A stretch of 64,000 nt of DNA. Source: Pseudomonadota bacterium (GTDB lineage: Bacteria; Pseudomonadota; Alphaproteobacteria; Rhizobiales; Xanthobacteraceae). Under the pieces are notes generated by a model. The model had not been told where the DNA came from, did not search any database, and saw nothing but the letters and a program-made list of their open reading frames with translations. The translations under genes and the position numbers were made by a program. The stretch lies in contig JAFAFP010000100.1 in the NCBI GenBank assembly GCA_023423415.1, positions 15,360-79,359 on the forward strand, read 5' to 3'. Position 1 is the stretch's first letter, and every line of letters begins with the position of its first letter. This document shows positions 41,111 to 49,269 of this stretch, one piece after another.

Positions 41111-41838
41111 GTTGTAGCCTGTACCGCTGCAGGCTCGTTCTGCGCGCTGCCGAACAGCTCTTCAAATTCAGCCTTCAACGCCACGTCCAGATCATCCATC
41201 GTGACGGGCAGCCCAAGATCAACGAGGCTCGTCACGCCGAATTTCCGTTCGCGAACGCCGCATGGCACGATTCCGGCAAAATGCGACAGATCCGGCTCCA
41301 CGTTGATGGCGATGCCATGCAGCGAAACCCAGCTTTTGAGCCGGATGCCGATCGCTGCGATCTTGTCCTCATAGCCTTCGCCTTTGTCCGGCCGCCGCAC
41401 CCAGACGCCGACCCGATCATCCCGTCGCTCGCCCTGGACGTTGAAATGCGCGAGCGCTCGGATGATCCATTCCTCCAAGGTCGCGACATAGGCGCGGACG
41501 TCCGGTCGCCGTCGCTTCAGGTCGAGCATCAGATAGACCACCCGCTGACCGGGGCCATGATAGGTCATCTGGCCGCCGCGGCCGGCCTGATGGACCGGAA
41601 ATCGGGCGTCCAGCAGCTCGGCGGTCGAGGCGCTGGTTCCGGCGGTGTAAAGCGGCGAGTGTTCCACCAGCCATACCAGTTCAGGGGCGCAACCGGCCGC
41701 GATATCGGCCACCCGCGCTTCCATGCCCGCCAGTGCTGTGTCGTAGGCAGTCAGACCGCATCCAACCCGCCATTCCGGCGAAGGGCTATTGGGGTGGGCC
41801 GGAAAGCCGACGGGGAGCTGATTTCGTGAATTAACCAC
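41107..41838 (-). CDS. lipB: octanoyl-[acyl carrier protein]:protein N-octanoyltransferase
   Basis: A 243-residue LipB. The core motif is HQAGRGGQMTYHGPGQRVVYLMLDLKR, with the catalytic lysine in EDKIAAIGIRL and the catalytic cysteine in GIVPCGVRERKFGVTSL. It transfers octanoate to the lipoyl domains of 2-oxoacid dehydrogenases and the glycine cleavage H protein. It starts at a GTG (VVNSRN) that lies inside a CtrA box, with no clear ribosome binding site, so the start is somewhat uncertain. Confidence 0.9.
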   Translation of the reverse strand: MVNSRNQLPVGFPAHPNSPSPEWRVGCGLTAYDTALAGMEARVADIAAGCAPELVWLVEHSPLYTAGTSASTAELLDARFPVHQAGRGGQMTYHGPGQRVVYLMLDLKRRRPDVRAYVATLEEWIIRALAHFNVQGERRDDRVGVWVRRPDKGEGYEDKIAAIGIRLKSWVSLHGIAINVEPDLSHFAGIVPCGVRERKFGVTSLVDLGLPVTMDDLDVALKAEFEELFGSAQNEPAAVQATT

Positions 41839-41847
41839 CGATTAACC
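41831..41847. promoter_or_regulatory. CtrA-type box upstream of the FliN-like gene
   Basis: TTAACCACCGATTAACC matches the CtrA consensus TTAA-N7-TTAAC exactly. It is 79 bases before the start of the FliN-like gene and overlaps the lipB start codon on the other strand. CtrA controls flagellar genes in alphaproteobacteria, so the FliN-like gene is the likely target. Confidence 0.6.
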
Positions 41848-41925
41848 ATAGCATGATGACCTGCCTGAACTTCATTTCCGGTACCCGAATCCGGGTCGCC
41901 GCGCAGGCTGCAAGGACATAACCAC

Positions 41926-42168
41926 GTGCCCACACTCGACAAGGTCTCGCTCGATATTTCGGTCGTTCTCGGCACCTGCGTAATGCCGATCCATCAGGTG
42001 TTGCGGCTTGGCCGCGGCGCCATCATCGAGCTGGATGCCGGAGAGGAGGATGACGTGAGGATCCTCGCCAACAATATGCCGGTCGCAGAGGGCACGGTGG
42101 TTGTCAACGGCAACCGCATCGCGGTCGAGGTGCAGCGGCTCCTGCCGAAATCTCCGGATATCCGTTAG
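41926..42168 (+). CDS. FliN-like flagellar motor switch C-ring protein (SpoA domain)
   Basis: An 80-residue SpoA-domain protein: LDISVVLGTCVMPIHQVLRLGRGAIIELDAGEEDDVRILANNMPVAEGTVVVNGNRIAVEV. It lacks the longer N-terminal extension of typical FliN. FliN forms the lower ring of the flagellar switch and a docking site for export ATPase partners. GTG start with AAGGA upstream. It is isolated from other flagellar genes, but a CtrA box precedes it. Confidence 0.85.
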   Translation: MPTLDKVSLDISVVLGTCVMPIHQVLRLGRGAIIELDAGEEDDVRILANNMPVAEGTVVVNGNRIAVEVQRLLPKSPDIR

Positions 42169-42293
42169 TTGTTCGAAAGGCCCGGGTGATGACTCCGCCC
42201 GGGAATAAGGATCACGAGCGCACTTGTATGCCCGGTTTCCTTTTGTTACATGCTCCCGACCTCACGCCGGTTCGTCCGGCGGTACCCTACAAA

Positions 42294-42378
42294 GCGGCCG
42301 TGGCGGAATTGGTAGACGCACTGCCTTGAGGTGGCAGCGGGTAACACCGTGATGGTTCGAGTCCATTCGGCCGCACCA
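42294..42378 (+). tRNA. tRNA-Leu (anticodon GAG)
   Basis: The acceptor stem is GCGGCCG with CGGCCGC, followed by A and an encoded CCA. The anticodon arm is CTGCC-TTGAGGT-GGCAG, with GAG in the loop. A long variable arm (CGGGTAACACCG) and a TTCGAGTCC T-loop follow. The length of 85 nt is right for a class II leucine tRNA. Confidence 0.95.
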
Positions 42379-42383
42379 AGTTT

Positions 42384-42419
42384 AAAACCCCGCAGTTTCA
42401 ATGACTTGCGGGGTTTTTT
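42384..42419 (+). terminator. rho-independent terminator of tRNA-Leu
   Basis: CCCCGCA and TGCGGGG form a perfect 7-bp stem, followed by TTTTTT, six bases after the tRNA. Confidence 0.92.
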
Positions 42420-42544
42420 CTTTGTTGGGGTTTTGATTTCCACATTTGCAACATTCTCACGTAAGCTCGCGTCGGCCACTTTTTTGATACGAGCCAAATC
42501 ACTGGCTTTCATGCGTTGAAGCGAGGCGAGCGCTCAATCGACTT

Positions 42545-42599
42545 CACTGCAGTGGCAGTCGGTAACACCGTGGAGGTTTGCGTTTTCTCGGCCTTACCA
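42545..42599 (+). pseudogene. degenerate tRNA-Leu 3' remnant
   Basis: The segment reads CACTGC, then AGTGGCAG, CGGTAACACCGTG, GGTTTGCG, CTCGGCC and finally TTACCA. These blocks align in order with the second half of the intact tRNA-Leu at 42313-42378, with six bases of the anticodon loop lost and a damaged T-arm. Either a partial duplication or an integration scar would explain it. Confidence 0.6.
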
Positions 42600-42648
42600 A
42601 CTTCATAAAATCTGATCGCGCAACCGGCTGTTCCCAAATGAAGCGTTG

Positions 42649-42694
42649 AACAAACGCGCAGTGTTCGTATCCACACGAACATTGCGCGTTTGTT
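42649..42694. repeat. 20-bp hairpin upstream of mgtE
   Basis: AACAAACGCGCA (42649-42660) pairs perfectly with TGCGCGTTTGTT (42683-42694). TGTTCGT pairs with ACGAACA, with one G-T between the two blocks and a 6-base loop. It lies 69 bases before the mgtE start. It is a stable structure in RNA on either strand. Confidence 0.75.
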
Positions 42695-42763
42695 TGCGTG
42701 CCGCCATACCAGCGCGTACAAGCCGCGACATTGCCACCCGCACCCTTTAAGGCCTTCGGCTCC

Positions 42764-44173
42764 ATGCTCGATCAAGACAACCAGAGCGAGACGAAGGCGC
42801 CGGAAGAAGAGTTCCGCGACGAGACCGGTGCGATTCGGCACGACTTTGTGGAACGGGTGCAGGATGCGGTCACTCACCATGACAGCGCGGTCCTGCGGAT
42901 ATTGGTGGGGGGCCTGCACGAGGCCGACACCGGCGATCTGATCGAGGCGCTGGATCCGGAACTGCGCCCCCAGCTCATCGAGCTGATGGGCCGGGATTTT
43001 GACTTCTCCGCGCTCACCGAAGTGGACGACACCGTCCGCGAGGAGATCCTTGAAGAGTTGCTGCCGGCGACGGTGGCTGAGGGCGTTCGTGAGCTCGATT
43101 CGGACGACGCCGTCTATATTCTCGAAGATCTCGACCGTCAGGATCAGGTCGAGATCCTGCAGCAGCTTCCTCCCATTGAACGGGTCGCGCTCGAGCGGAG
43201 TCTTCTCTTTCCGGAGGAATCCGCCGGCCGGCGGCTGCAGCCCGAGGTCATCGCGGTGCCTCCGGAATGGACTGTGGGGCAGGCGATCGACTACATGCGC
43301 GAGACCGTCGATCTGCCGGACCGCTTCTATGAACTCTACGTGGTCGATACCGACCGGAAGTTGTTGGGCGCGGTTGCGCTCGACCGCCTGTTACGGACCA
43401 AACGTCCGGTTCCGATCGTCGATCTGATGGATGAAGACCGCCGTCGCGTGCGGGCCACCGACGACCAGGAAGAGGTGGCGCGGCAATTCGAACGCTACAA
43501 CCTCGTTGCTGCGCCGGTGGTCGATGAACATGAGCGCCTCGTTGGCGTTCTGACCATCGATGACATCGTCGACGTGATCGAGCAGGAAGCGGAAGAAGAT
43601 ATTATGGCATTGGGCGGCGTCGGCGCGGACGAAGAATTGTCCGACTCCGTCTGGGACATTGTGAAGAGCCGATTTCCATGGCTCGCCGCCAATCTTGGCT
43701 GTGCGCTGATCGCGGCATCGGTGATTGGCCAGTTCTCGTCATCGATTGAAAAGATGGTTGCGCTTGCCGTGTTGATGCCGATCGTTGCGTCGATGGGTGG
43801 CAATGCCGGCACTCAGACCATGACAGTGGCCGTGCGGGCGCTTGCCACCCGTGAATTGTCCGACTCCAATGCGTGGCGGGTAATCCGGCGCGAAATGCTG
43901 GTCGGGTTGGTGAACGGCGTTGGCTTTGCCATCATCATGGGCGTGCTGGCGTCTCTATGGTTCAACGTCAATGACCTATTTGTGGTGATGGGCCTTGCCA
44001 TGATCACGGTGTTGTCGGCGGCGGCTTTGGGAGGCATCCTGATCCCGTTGTTGCTGACGAGGCTTGGCGTCGATCCGGCGGTATCGTCTGGGCCGTTTGT
44101 GACGACGGTGACCGATGTGATCGGCTTTTTCTCCTTCCTCGGGATTGCAACACTCTGGTTCGGATTGCGCTGA
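42764..44173 (+). CDS. mgtE: magnesium transporter MgtE
   Basis: A 469-residue protein in the standard order. The helical N domain has ADTGDLIEALDPELRPQLIELMG. Two CBS domains at about 150-275 have LYVVDTDRKLLGAVALDRLL and VVDEHERLVGVLTIDDIVDVIEQEAEED. The C-terminal part has five membrane helices with MPIVASMGGNAGTQTMTVAVRALA, the magnesium pore motif. It is a Mg2+-gated channel of the inner membrane. The hairpin 69 bases upstream could affect its expression. Confidence 0.92.
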   Translation: MLDQDNQSETKAPEEEFRDETGAIRHDFVERVQDAVTHHDSAVLRILVGGLHEADTGDLIEALDPELRPQLIELMGRDFDFSALTEVDDTVREEILEELLPATVAEGVRELDSDDAVYILEDLDRQDQVEILQQLPPIERVALERSLLFPEESAGRRLQPEVIAVPPEWTVGQAIDYMRETVDLPDRFYELYVVDTDRKLLGAVALDRLLRTKRPVPIVDLMDEDRRRVRATDDQEEVARQFERYNLVAAPVVDEHERLVGVLTIDDIVDVIEQEAEEDIMALGGVGADEELSDSVWDIVKSRFPWLAANLGCALIAASVIGQFSSSIEKMVALAVLMPIVASMGGNAGTQTMTVAVRALATRELSDSNAWRVIRREMLVGLVNGVGFAIIMGVLASLWFNVNDLFVVMGLAMITVLSAAALGGILIPLLLTRLGVDPAVSSGPFVTTVTDVIGFFSFLGIATLWFGLR

Positions 44174-44185
44174 AGGATATTGGCA

Positions 44186-44653
44186 ATGACTGCATTCAAG
44201 CCACGCAATCCGGACTGGGAATCAGCCGTTCGGGAGAGCTTTGCCCGGCAACCGTTCATGACGCTGGTCGGTGGAGAGATTGCCGCACTGTCACCGGGAC
44301 GATGCGATGTGTCTTTGAGGGCGCGCCATGACCTCTGCCAGCAGCGCGGCTTTCTGCACGGCGGCGTCACCACGGCGCTGGCCGATACCGCGGCAGGATT
44401 TGCGGCTTACTCGCTGATGCCGTCCAATTCATCGCCGCTGACGGTCGAACTCAAGATCAACCTCCTGTCGCCGGCGCTCGGGGATCGCTTTGTCGCGTCC
44501 GGGCGTGTCTTGCGGCCGGGTCGGACCCTCACCATTGTCGAAGTGGACGTGAACGCGCACGGTGCGGACGGATCGAAGTTGATCGCCCGCATGATGGCGA
44601 CCATGATCTGTATCGAGAATACGCCCGACGCGCCGCAAGAGCTGCGGGGGTGA
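44186..44653 (+). CDS. PaaI-type hotdog thioesterase
   Basis: A 155-residue hotdog protein with LCQQRGFLHGGVTTALADTAAGFAAYSL and VELKINLLSPALGDRFVASGRVLRPGRTLTIVEVDV. It probably hydrolyses acyl-CoA thioesters. It lies 18 bases before isovaleryl-CoA dehydrogenase and is likely co-transcribed, so it may act on intermediates of leucine or acyl-CoA breakdown. AAGGA lies before the ATG. Confidence 0.82.
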   Translation: MTAFKPRNPDWESAVRESFARQPFMTLVGGEIAALSPGRCDVSLRARHDLCQQRGFLHGGVTTALADTAAGFAAYSLMPSNSSPLTVELKINLLSPALGDRFVASGRVLRPGRTLTIVEVDVNAHGADGSKLIARMMATMICIENTPDAPQELRG

Positions 44654-44671
44654 TCGCCCCGGAGGAACGCG

Positions 44672-45844
44672 ATGATTTCCAATGCCTGGTCTGGGTTTGA
44701 TTTCGGCCTCGGTGACGAAATCAACATGCTGCGGCATTCGGTGTCGTCCTTCGCGCAGGACAAGATTGCGCCCCGCGCCGACGACATAGACCGCAGCAAT
44801 ACCTTTCCGCGCGAACTCTGGCCCCAGATGGGTCAACTTGGGTTGCTCGGCATCACGGTCGAGGAAAAATGGGGTGGGGCCGGCCTTGGTTACCTTGAGC
44901 ACTGCGTTGCGATGGAGGAGGTCTCCCGTGCGTCTGGTTCGATCGGGCTGTCTTACGGTGCGCATTCCAATCTCTGCGTCAATCAGATCCGCCGCAATGG
45001 CAGCAATGATCAGAAGAAGCGTTATCTGCCGAAACTGATTTCTGGCGAGCATATCGGTGCGCTGGCCATGTCGGAGACAGAATCCGGCTCCGACGTGGTG
45101 TCGATGCGCACACGCGCGGATAAGAAGGGCAGCCGCTATATCCTCAACGGCTCGAAGATGTGGATCACCAACGGTCCGATCGCTGAAACGCTGGTGATCT
45201 ACGCCAAGACCGACGCTACCGCCGGCGCGCGCGGCATGACCGCGTTCATCGTCGAAAAGTCATTCAAGGGATTTTCGACCGCCCAGAAGCTCGACAAGTT
45301 GGGCATGCGCGGCTCCGACACCGGCGAAATCGTGCTGCAGGATTGCGAGGTGCCGGAGGAGAATGTGCTCGGCGCAGTCGGTAACGGGGTCAATGTGTTG
45401 ATGTCCGGCCTCGATTACGAGCGGGTGGTATTGGCGGCGGGACCTCTCGGTTTGATGCAGGCCTGTCTCGATCTCGTCGTGCCCTATGTGCATGACCGCA
45501 AGCAGTTCGGTCAGCCGATCGGCCGTTTCCAGCTGATGCAAGCCAAGCTTGCCGACATGTACGTGAGTATGAACGCGGCCAAAGCCTATGTGTATGCTGT
45601 GGCGAAGGCGTGCGACGAGGGGCGTACCACGCGCGAGGATGCCGCCGGCGCGATCCTGTTCGCTTCGGAGAAGGCCACGCAGATGGCGCTCGATGCGATC
45701 CAGTGTCTTGGCGGTAACGGCTATATCAACGAATTTCCTGCCGGTCGTCTGCTCCGCGATGCCAAGCTCTACGAGATTGGTGCCGGCACGAGCGAGATCC
45801 GCCGGATGCTGATCGGCCGCGAGATTTTCGAGAAGACGAAGTAA
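44672..45844 (+). CDS. ivd: isovaleryl-CoA dehydrogenase
   Basis: A 390-residue acyl-CoA dehydrogenase. FAD and substrate motifs are MSETESGSDVVSMRTRA, WITNGPIAETLVIYAKTD, DRKQFGQPIGRFQLMQAKLADM, and QCLGGNGYINEFPAGRLLRDAKLYEIGAGTSEIRRMLIGR. The catalytic base is placed in GLDYERVVLAAGPLG at about residue 250, the position specific to isovaleryl-CoA dehydrogenases. LSYGAHSNLCVNQI also fits that subgroup. It oxidises isovaleryl-CoA to 3-methylcrotonyl-CoA. The next enzyme, methylcrotonyl-CoA carboxylase, is encoded at 56814 and 63497. Confidence 0.9.
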   Translation: MISNAWSGFDFGLGDEINMLRHSVSSFAQDKIAPRADDIDRSNTFPRELWPQMGQLGLLGITVEEKWGGAGLGYLEHCVAMEEVSRASGSIGLSYGAHSNLCVNQIRRNGSNDQKKRYLPKLISGEHIGALAMSETESGSDVVSMRTRADKKGSRYILNGSKMWITNGPIAETLVIYAKTDATAGARGMTAFIVEKSFKGFSTAQKLDKLGMRGSDTGEIVLQDCEVPEENVLGAVGNGVNVLMSGLDYERVVLAAGPLGLMQACLDLVVPYVHDRKQFGQPIGRFQLMQAKLADMYVSMNAAKAYVYAVAKACDEGRTTREDAAGAILFASEKATQMALDAIQCLGGNGYINEFPAGRLLRDAKLYEIGAGTSEIRRMLIGREIFEKTK

Positions 45845-45957
45845 CGCGCTCGCAAACCTGCGCCTCGACCGATTTGATCCGCTCGGTCTTCGGCCGACTG
45901 GTCATTCCATCGCTCATGTTAATGGTTCATTGAACGATTGCGCGGAAGATTGCGCAC

Positions 45958-46305
45958 ATGAATCGCAAGCCCGATTTGAGACTGCGTTTGAAAGCGGATG
46001 GCCGGATCGTTGAGATCCTTGCCGATGGTAGCGAACGTGTAGTTTCCGATACCAGCTACTTTCCGCAATTCACGGTATCTGCAGCGCCGCCGTCCACCGG
46101 CAGCGATGCTGCCTATGCGCGGGCGATCCGATCAGCCGCGCGCATGACGCAGGCTGAATTTGCCGCGCGCATTGGTGTGCCGGTCGAGACTGTGCGCAAC
46201 TGGGAGCAGGGCAAGCGTTCGCCGCGCGGTCCGGCTCGAGCCCTTTTGCGGATGATTGAAGGCGCGCCTGACGTTGCCTTCTCAATCCTGTCAAAGAAAC
46301 ACTAA
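45958..46305 (+). CDS. XRE-family helix-turn-helix protein, antitoxin-like
   Basis: A 115-residue protein. A beta-rich N-terminus (LRLRLKADGRIVEILADGSER) is followed by a lambda-repressor-like domain with AARMTQAEFAARIGVPVETVRNWEQGKRSPRGPARALLRMI. The arrangement resembles NadS/HigA-like antitoxin regulators, but no toxin gene is adjacent. It is followed on the same strand by the aldo/keto reductase gene. The target is not known. Confidence 0.8.
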   Translation: MNRKPDLRLRLKADGRIVEILADGSERVVSDTSYFPQFTVSAAPPSTGSDAAYARAIRSAARMTQAEFAARIGVPVETVRNWEQGKRSPRGPARALLRMIEGAPDVAFSILSKKH

Positions 46306-46426
46306 GCCTCTCTTTTTTCTCGCGCGACTTGGCAGGCGCGCGTGCGCGCGGCATTCTCGCGCGCTTGAAATATTGCTAATTGCAGGGGCTGAATGGCTCC
46401 TGTTTGTCGATGCCAAGGGTGGGAAC

Positions 46427-47245
46427 ATGCAATTTCTCGAGGCCAAAGGCGCTCATATACCGATCCTTGGGCTCGGCACATGGGAGTTGAAGGGGCGCGA
46501 TTGTGCGCGTCTGGTCGAGCAGGCGATCCGACTTGGCTACCGGCACATCGACACCGCGCAGATGTATGGCAACGAACGTGAGGTGGGTGAGGGCGTTCGT
46601 GCATCCGGCATCAAGCGCAATGAAATATTCGTGACCACGAAAGTCGCTCCCGAAAATCTTGCTCCCGGATTGCTTGAGCGCTCGGTCAAGGAATCCATCG
46701 GGCATCTGCGGCTTGGCGAGATCGATCTGTTGCTGCTGCATTGGCCGAACAAGGGCATTCCGCTGGACGAGACGATCAATGCACTTGTCGGCGTCAAGCG
46801 CGATGGTCTCGTGCGCAATATTGGTGTTTCAAACTACACGGTTGCATTGATTGAGGAGGCGAGCCGGCTTTCCGGCGAGCGACTGGTCTGCAACCAGATC
46901 GAGTGTCATCCTTATCTCGATCAGTCGAAAGTCATTGCCGCGTGCCGTGCGCATGACATGGCGGTGGTGGCCTATTCGCCGATCGCAAAGGGCAACACAA
47001 TGGACGATGCCGCCCTGGCGCGCATTGGCAAAGCGCATGGCAAGACGCCGGCGCAGGTCTCGCTGCGCTATCTTATTCAGAACGGGATTGGTGCCATCCC
47101 GCGCACCAGCAGGGTCGAGCGTCTTGCTGAGAATATCGCAATCTTCGATTTTGAACTGACCGATTCCGAGATGCGCGAGATTGCGACGCTGGCGCGGGGC
47201 GACGGACGTCTGGTCGATTGGGCGTGGTCGCCGCAATGGGACTGA
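46427..47245 (+). CDS. aldo/keto reductase
   Basis: A 272-residue AKR barrel. The catalytic residues lie in YRHIDTAQMYGNEREVG (Asp, Tyr), FVTTKV (Lys) and LLLLHWPNKG (His). The phosphate-binding C-terminal part is IPRTSRVERLAENIAIFDFELT. NADPH-dependent reduction of aldehydes such as methylglyoxal or 2,5-diketogluconate is typical. The ATG at 46427 is at the domain start. Ten bases overlap queC. Confidence 0.85.
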   Translation: MQFLEAKGAHIPILGLGTWELKGRDCARLVEQAIRLGYRHIDTAQMYGNEREVGEGVRASGIKRNEIFVTTKVAPENLAPGLLERSVKESIGHLRLGEIDLLLLHWPNKGIPLDETINALVGVKRDGLVRNIGVSNYTVALIEEASRLSGERLVCNQIECHPYLDQSKVIAACRAHDMAVVAYSPIAKGNTMDDAALARIGKAHGKTPAQVSLRYLIQNGIGAIPRTSRVERLAENIAIFDFELTDSEMREIATLARGDGRLVDWAWSPQWD

Positions 47246-47961
47246 GCGCTAAGGCACAGGATCGAGCCCTGGTCCTCTTCTCGGGGGGACAAGACTCGAC
47301 TGTCTGCCTTGCCTGGGCGTTGGAACGTTTCGCGGAAGTTGAAACCGTCGGTTTTGACTACGGGCAGCGCCATGCGGTGGAACTTGCCGTTCGGCCGGTG
47401 ATCCGCGAGAAAATGCGTGCTCTCAAGCCGGAATGGCGCGACCGGCTGCGCGATGACCATCTGATCGATCTGTCGGTCCTCGGTAAGATCTCGGACACGG
47501 CCTTGACCCGGGACGTTTCCATCGCCCTGGCGGAGGGGGGCTTGCCGACGACTTTCGTGCCGGGCCGCAACCTTTTATTCCTGACCTTTGCCGGGGCATT
47601 GGCCTATCGGCGCGGCGCCCGGAACCTCGTCGCCGGCATGTGCGAAACCGACTATTCCGGTTATCCGGATTGCCGTGATGACACCATCAAGGCGATGCAG
47701 GTCGCCTTGACCCTTGGCATGGACCGCCGTTTCGTGGTGCATACACCGCTGATGTGGATCGACAAGGCTGCCACATTTGCCCTCGCTGAGGAGATCGGCG
47801 GGGAAAAATTGTTGCAATTGATCATCGAGGATACCCATAGCTGCTATCTGGGCGAGCGTTCGCTACGCCATGACTGGGGCTATGGCTGCGGCGAGTGTCC
47901 CGCCTGTCAGTTGCGGGCGGCCGGCTTTGCGAGATGGAAGAGTGAATGCGGAAGGACCTGA
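47236..47961 (+). CDS. queC: 7-cyano-7-deazaguanine synthase
   Basis: A 241-residue QueC. The PP-loop is SGGQDSTVC at 16-24, FVPGRNLLFLTFAGALAYRRGA is conserved, and the zinc site uses cysteines in DTHSCYLGER and YGCGECPACQLRAAGF. It makes preQ0, the precursor of queuosine in tRNA, from carboxydeazaguanine using ATP and ammonia. Overlap with the aldo/keto reductase before it and the VUT transporter after it indicates one transcript. ATG 47236 is preferred over two earlier in-frame codons. Confidence 0.92.
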   Translation: MGLSAKAQDRALVLFSGGQDSTVCLAWALERFAEVETVGFDYGQRHAVELAVRPVIREKMRALKPEWRDRLRDDHLIDLSVLGKISDTALTRDVSIALAEGGLPTTFVPGRNLLFLTFAGALAYRRGARNLVAGMCETDYSGYPDCRDDTIKAMQVALTLGMDRRFVVHTPLMWIDKAATFALAEEIGGEKLLQLIIEDTHSCYLGERSLRHDWGYGCGECPACQLRAAGFARWKSECGRT

Positions 47962-48524
47962 CCAATAACGAGATACGACGCCTGACGGAAGGCGTGCTGT
48001 TCTTTGTCTTGTTTTGTCTGACCATTCCCGCGGCAAACTGGCTGATCCAGAATGTCGGCACCGTCTGCACCCGCAACGGGCCCTGTCTCATTCCGGTTGC
48101 TCCAGGCCTGATGGCACCATCTGGCGTGCTGATGGTCGGCGCAGCGCTGGTGTTGCGCGATCTTGTGCAGCGGCGTCTCGGTTTGCTCGCCGCCATCGCA
48201 GCCATTCTGATTGGTGCGGCCATTTCGGGTCTCGTGGCGCCGATTGCGCTCGTCACTGCATCCGCTGCGGCCTATCTGCTTTCGGAATTTTCTGACCTTG
48301 CGGTCTATACGCCGCTGCAGGAGCGCCGTTTCGTCACGGCCGTCGTTCTGTCCAGCGTGGTCGGATTAATCGTCGATTCTATCGTATTTCTCTGGCTTGC
48401 CTTCGGTTCGCTGGAATTCCTGGCGGGGCAGGTTGTCGGCAAGGGCTGGATGGTGCTGCTGTCGATCCCGCTGATCATGTATCTGCGGCGCCGCGATCGG
48501 GAGATCGGGCTTGATCCCGCTTAA
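47946..48524 (+). CDS. VUT-family transporter, likely queuosine precursor uptake
   Basis: A 192-residue protein with about five or six hydrophobic segments and the VUT (YhhQ-like) pattern, including GVLMVGAALVLRDLVQRRLG, LLSEFSDLAVYTPLQERRF, and VVGLIVDSIVFLWLAFGS. VUT proteins take up queuosine precursors. It overlaps queC by 16 bases, so the pair combines synthesis and salvage of preQ0/preQ1. The assignment by context is strong. Confidence 0.85.
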   Translation: MRKDLTNNEIRRLTEGVLFFVLFCLTIPAANWLIQNVGTVCTRNGPCLIPVAPGLMAPSGVLMVGAALVLRDLVQRRLGLLAAIAAILIGAAISGLVAPIALVTASAAAYLLSEFSDLAVYTPLQERRFVTAVVLSSVVGLIVDSIVFLWLAFGSLEFLAGQVVGKGWMVLLSIPLIMYLRRRDREIGLDPA

Positions 48525-48538
48525 CGAGACAGGACCAA

Positions 48539-49231
48539 ATGAGCGCTCTTGACGACCTCCGGCACATCACCACCGGCACGATCACGACCTTGCTGCTCAA
48601 GCGAGGCATTCGCCATAGCTGGATGACAGGACCGATGCCGCTGACGCCCGGTACCAAGCGCGTTGTCGGCCCGGCCTTTACGTTGCGCTTCGTGCCGGTA
48701 CGTGAGGATCTGGCAACGCCGGAAAGCTGGGGCAAACCGATTTCCACCCGTGCTGCGATCGAGGACATGCCGGAAGGCTGTATCGCTATCGCCGATGCCA
48801 TGGGTGTGAAGAATGCCGGCATCTTCGGCGACATCCTCTGCATGCGGATGGTGAAGCGTGGTGTGCAGGCGCTCGTGACGGACGGGGTGATGCGCGACAG
48901 GACAGGGGTGCTGAAAACCGGCCTGCCGCTGTGGTGTTCGGGGATTGCTGCGCCCGCGTCGGTCAACGGTCTGACCTTCGTTGGCTGGAACGAACCGATT
49001 GCCTGCGGCGGCTGCGCGATCTTTCCGGGCGACATCATCGTTGCCGACGACGACGGTGCGGTGGTGATCCCGCAGGCGCTGGTCGAGGCAATCGCCAAGG
49101 AAGGCCTCGAGCACGAAGAATACGAGGAATGGGTCGTCAAGGAAGTGGAGAAGGGCGTGAAGTTGCCCGGCCTCTATCCGATGAACGACGAAACCAGGAA
49201 GCGTTACGAAGCCGAACGCAAGAACAGATAG
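48539..49231 (+). CDS. RraA-like / 4-hydroxy-4-methyl-2-oxoglutarate aldolase family protein
   Basis: A 230-residue RraA-fold protein. It has the metal and substrate motif AIADAMGVKNAGIFGDILCMRMVKRGVQALVTDGVMRDRTG, with Arg-Asp as in the class II aldolases, and FPGDIIVADDDGAVVIPQALV. RraA itself regulates RNase E, while many members are aldolases or oxaloacetate decarboxylases. The conserved RD pair favours an enzyme. It follows the VUT gene by 14 bases. Confidence 0.85.
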   Translation: MSALDDLRHITTGTITTLLLKRGIRHSWMTGPMPLTPGTKRVVGPAFTLRFVPVREDLATPESWGKPISTRAAIEDMPEGCIAIADAMGVKNAGIFGDILCMRMVKRGVQALVTDGVMRDRTGVLKTGLPLWCSGIAAPASVNGLTFVGWNEPIACGGCAIFPGDIIVADDDGAVVIPQALVEAIAKEGLEHEEYEEWVVKEVEKGVKLPGLYPMNDETRKRYEAERKNR

Positions 49232-49269
49232 CGCCGTCGCGCTCTCACGATGACCTGACGAGGGCGTGC

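Noticed and set aside
42246..42512. 88-codon minus-strand frame through tRNA-Leu
   Set aside because: It reads through the tRNA and its terminator and has no ribosome site, so it is chance.
47170..47236. preQ1 riboswitch before queC
   Set aside because: queC starts inside the preceding gene, and no riboswitch-like stem or AA-rich tail is present.
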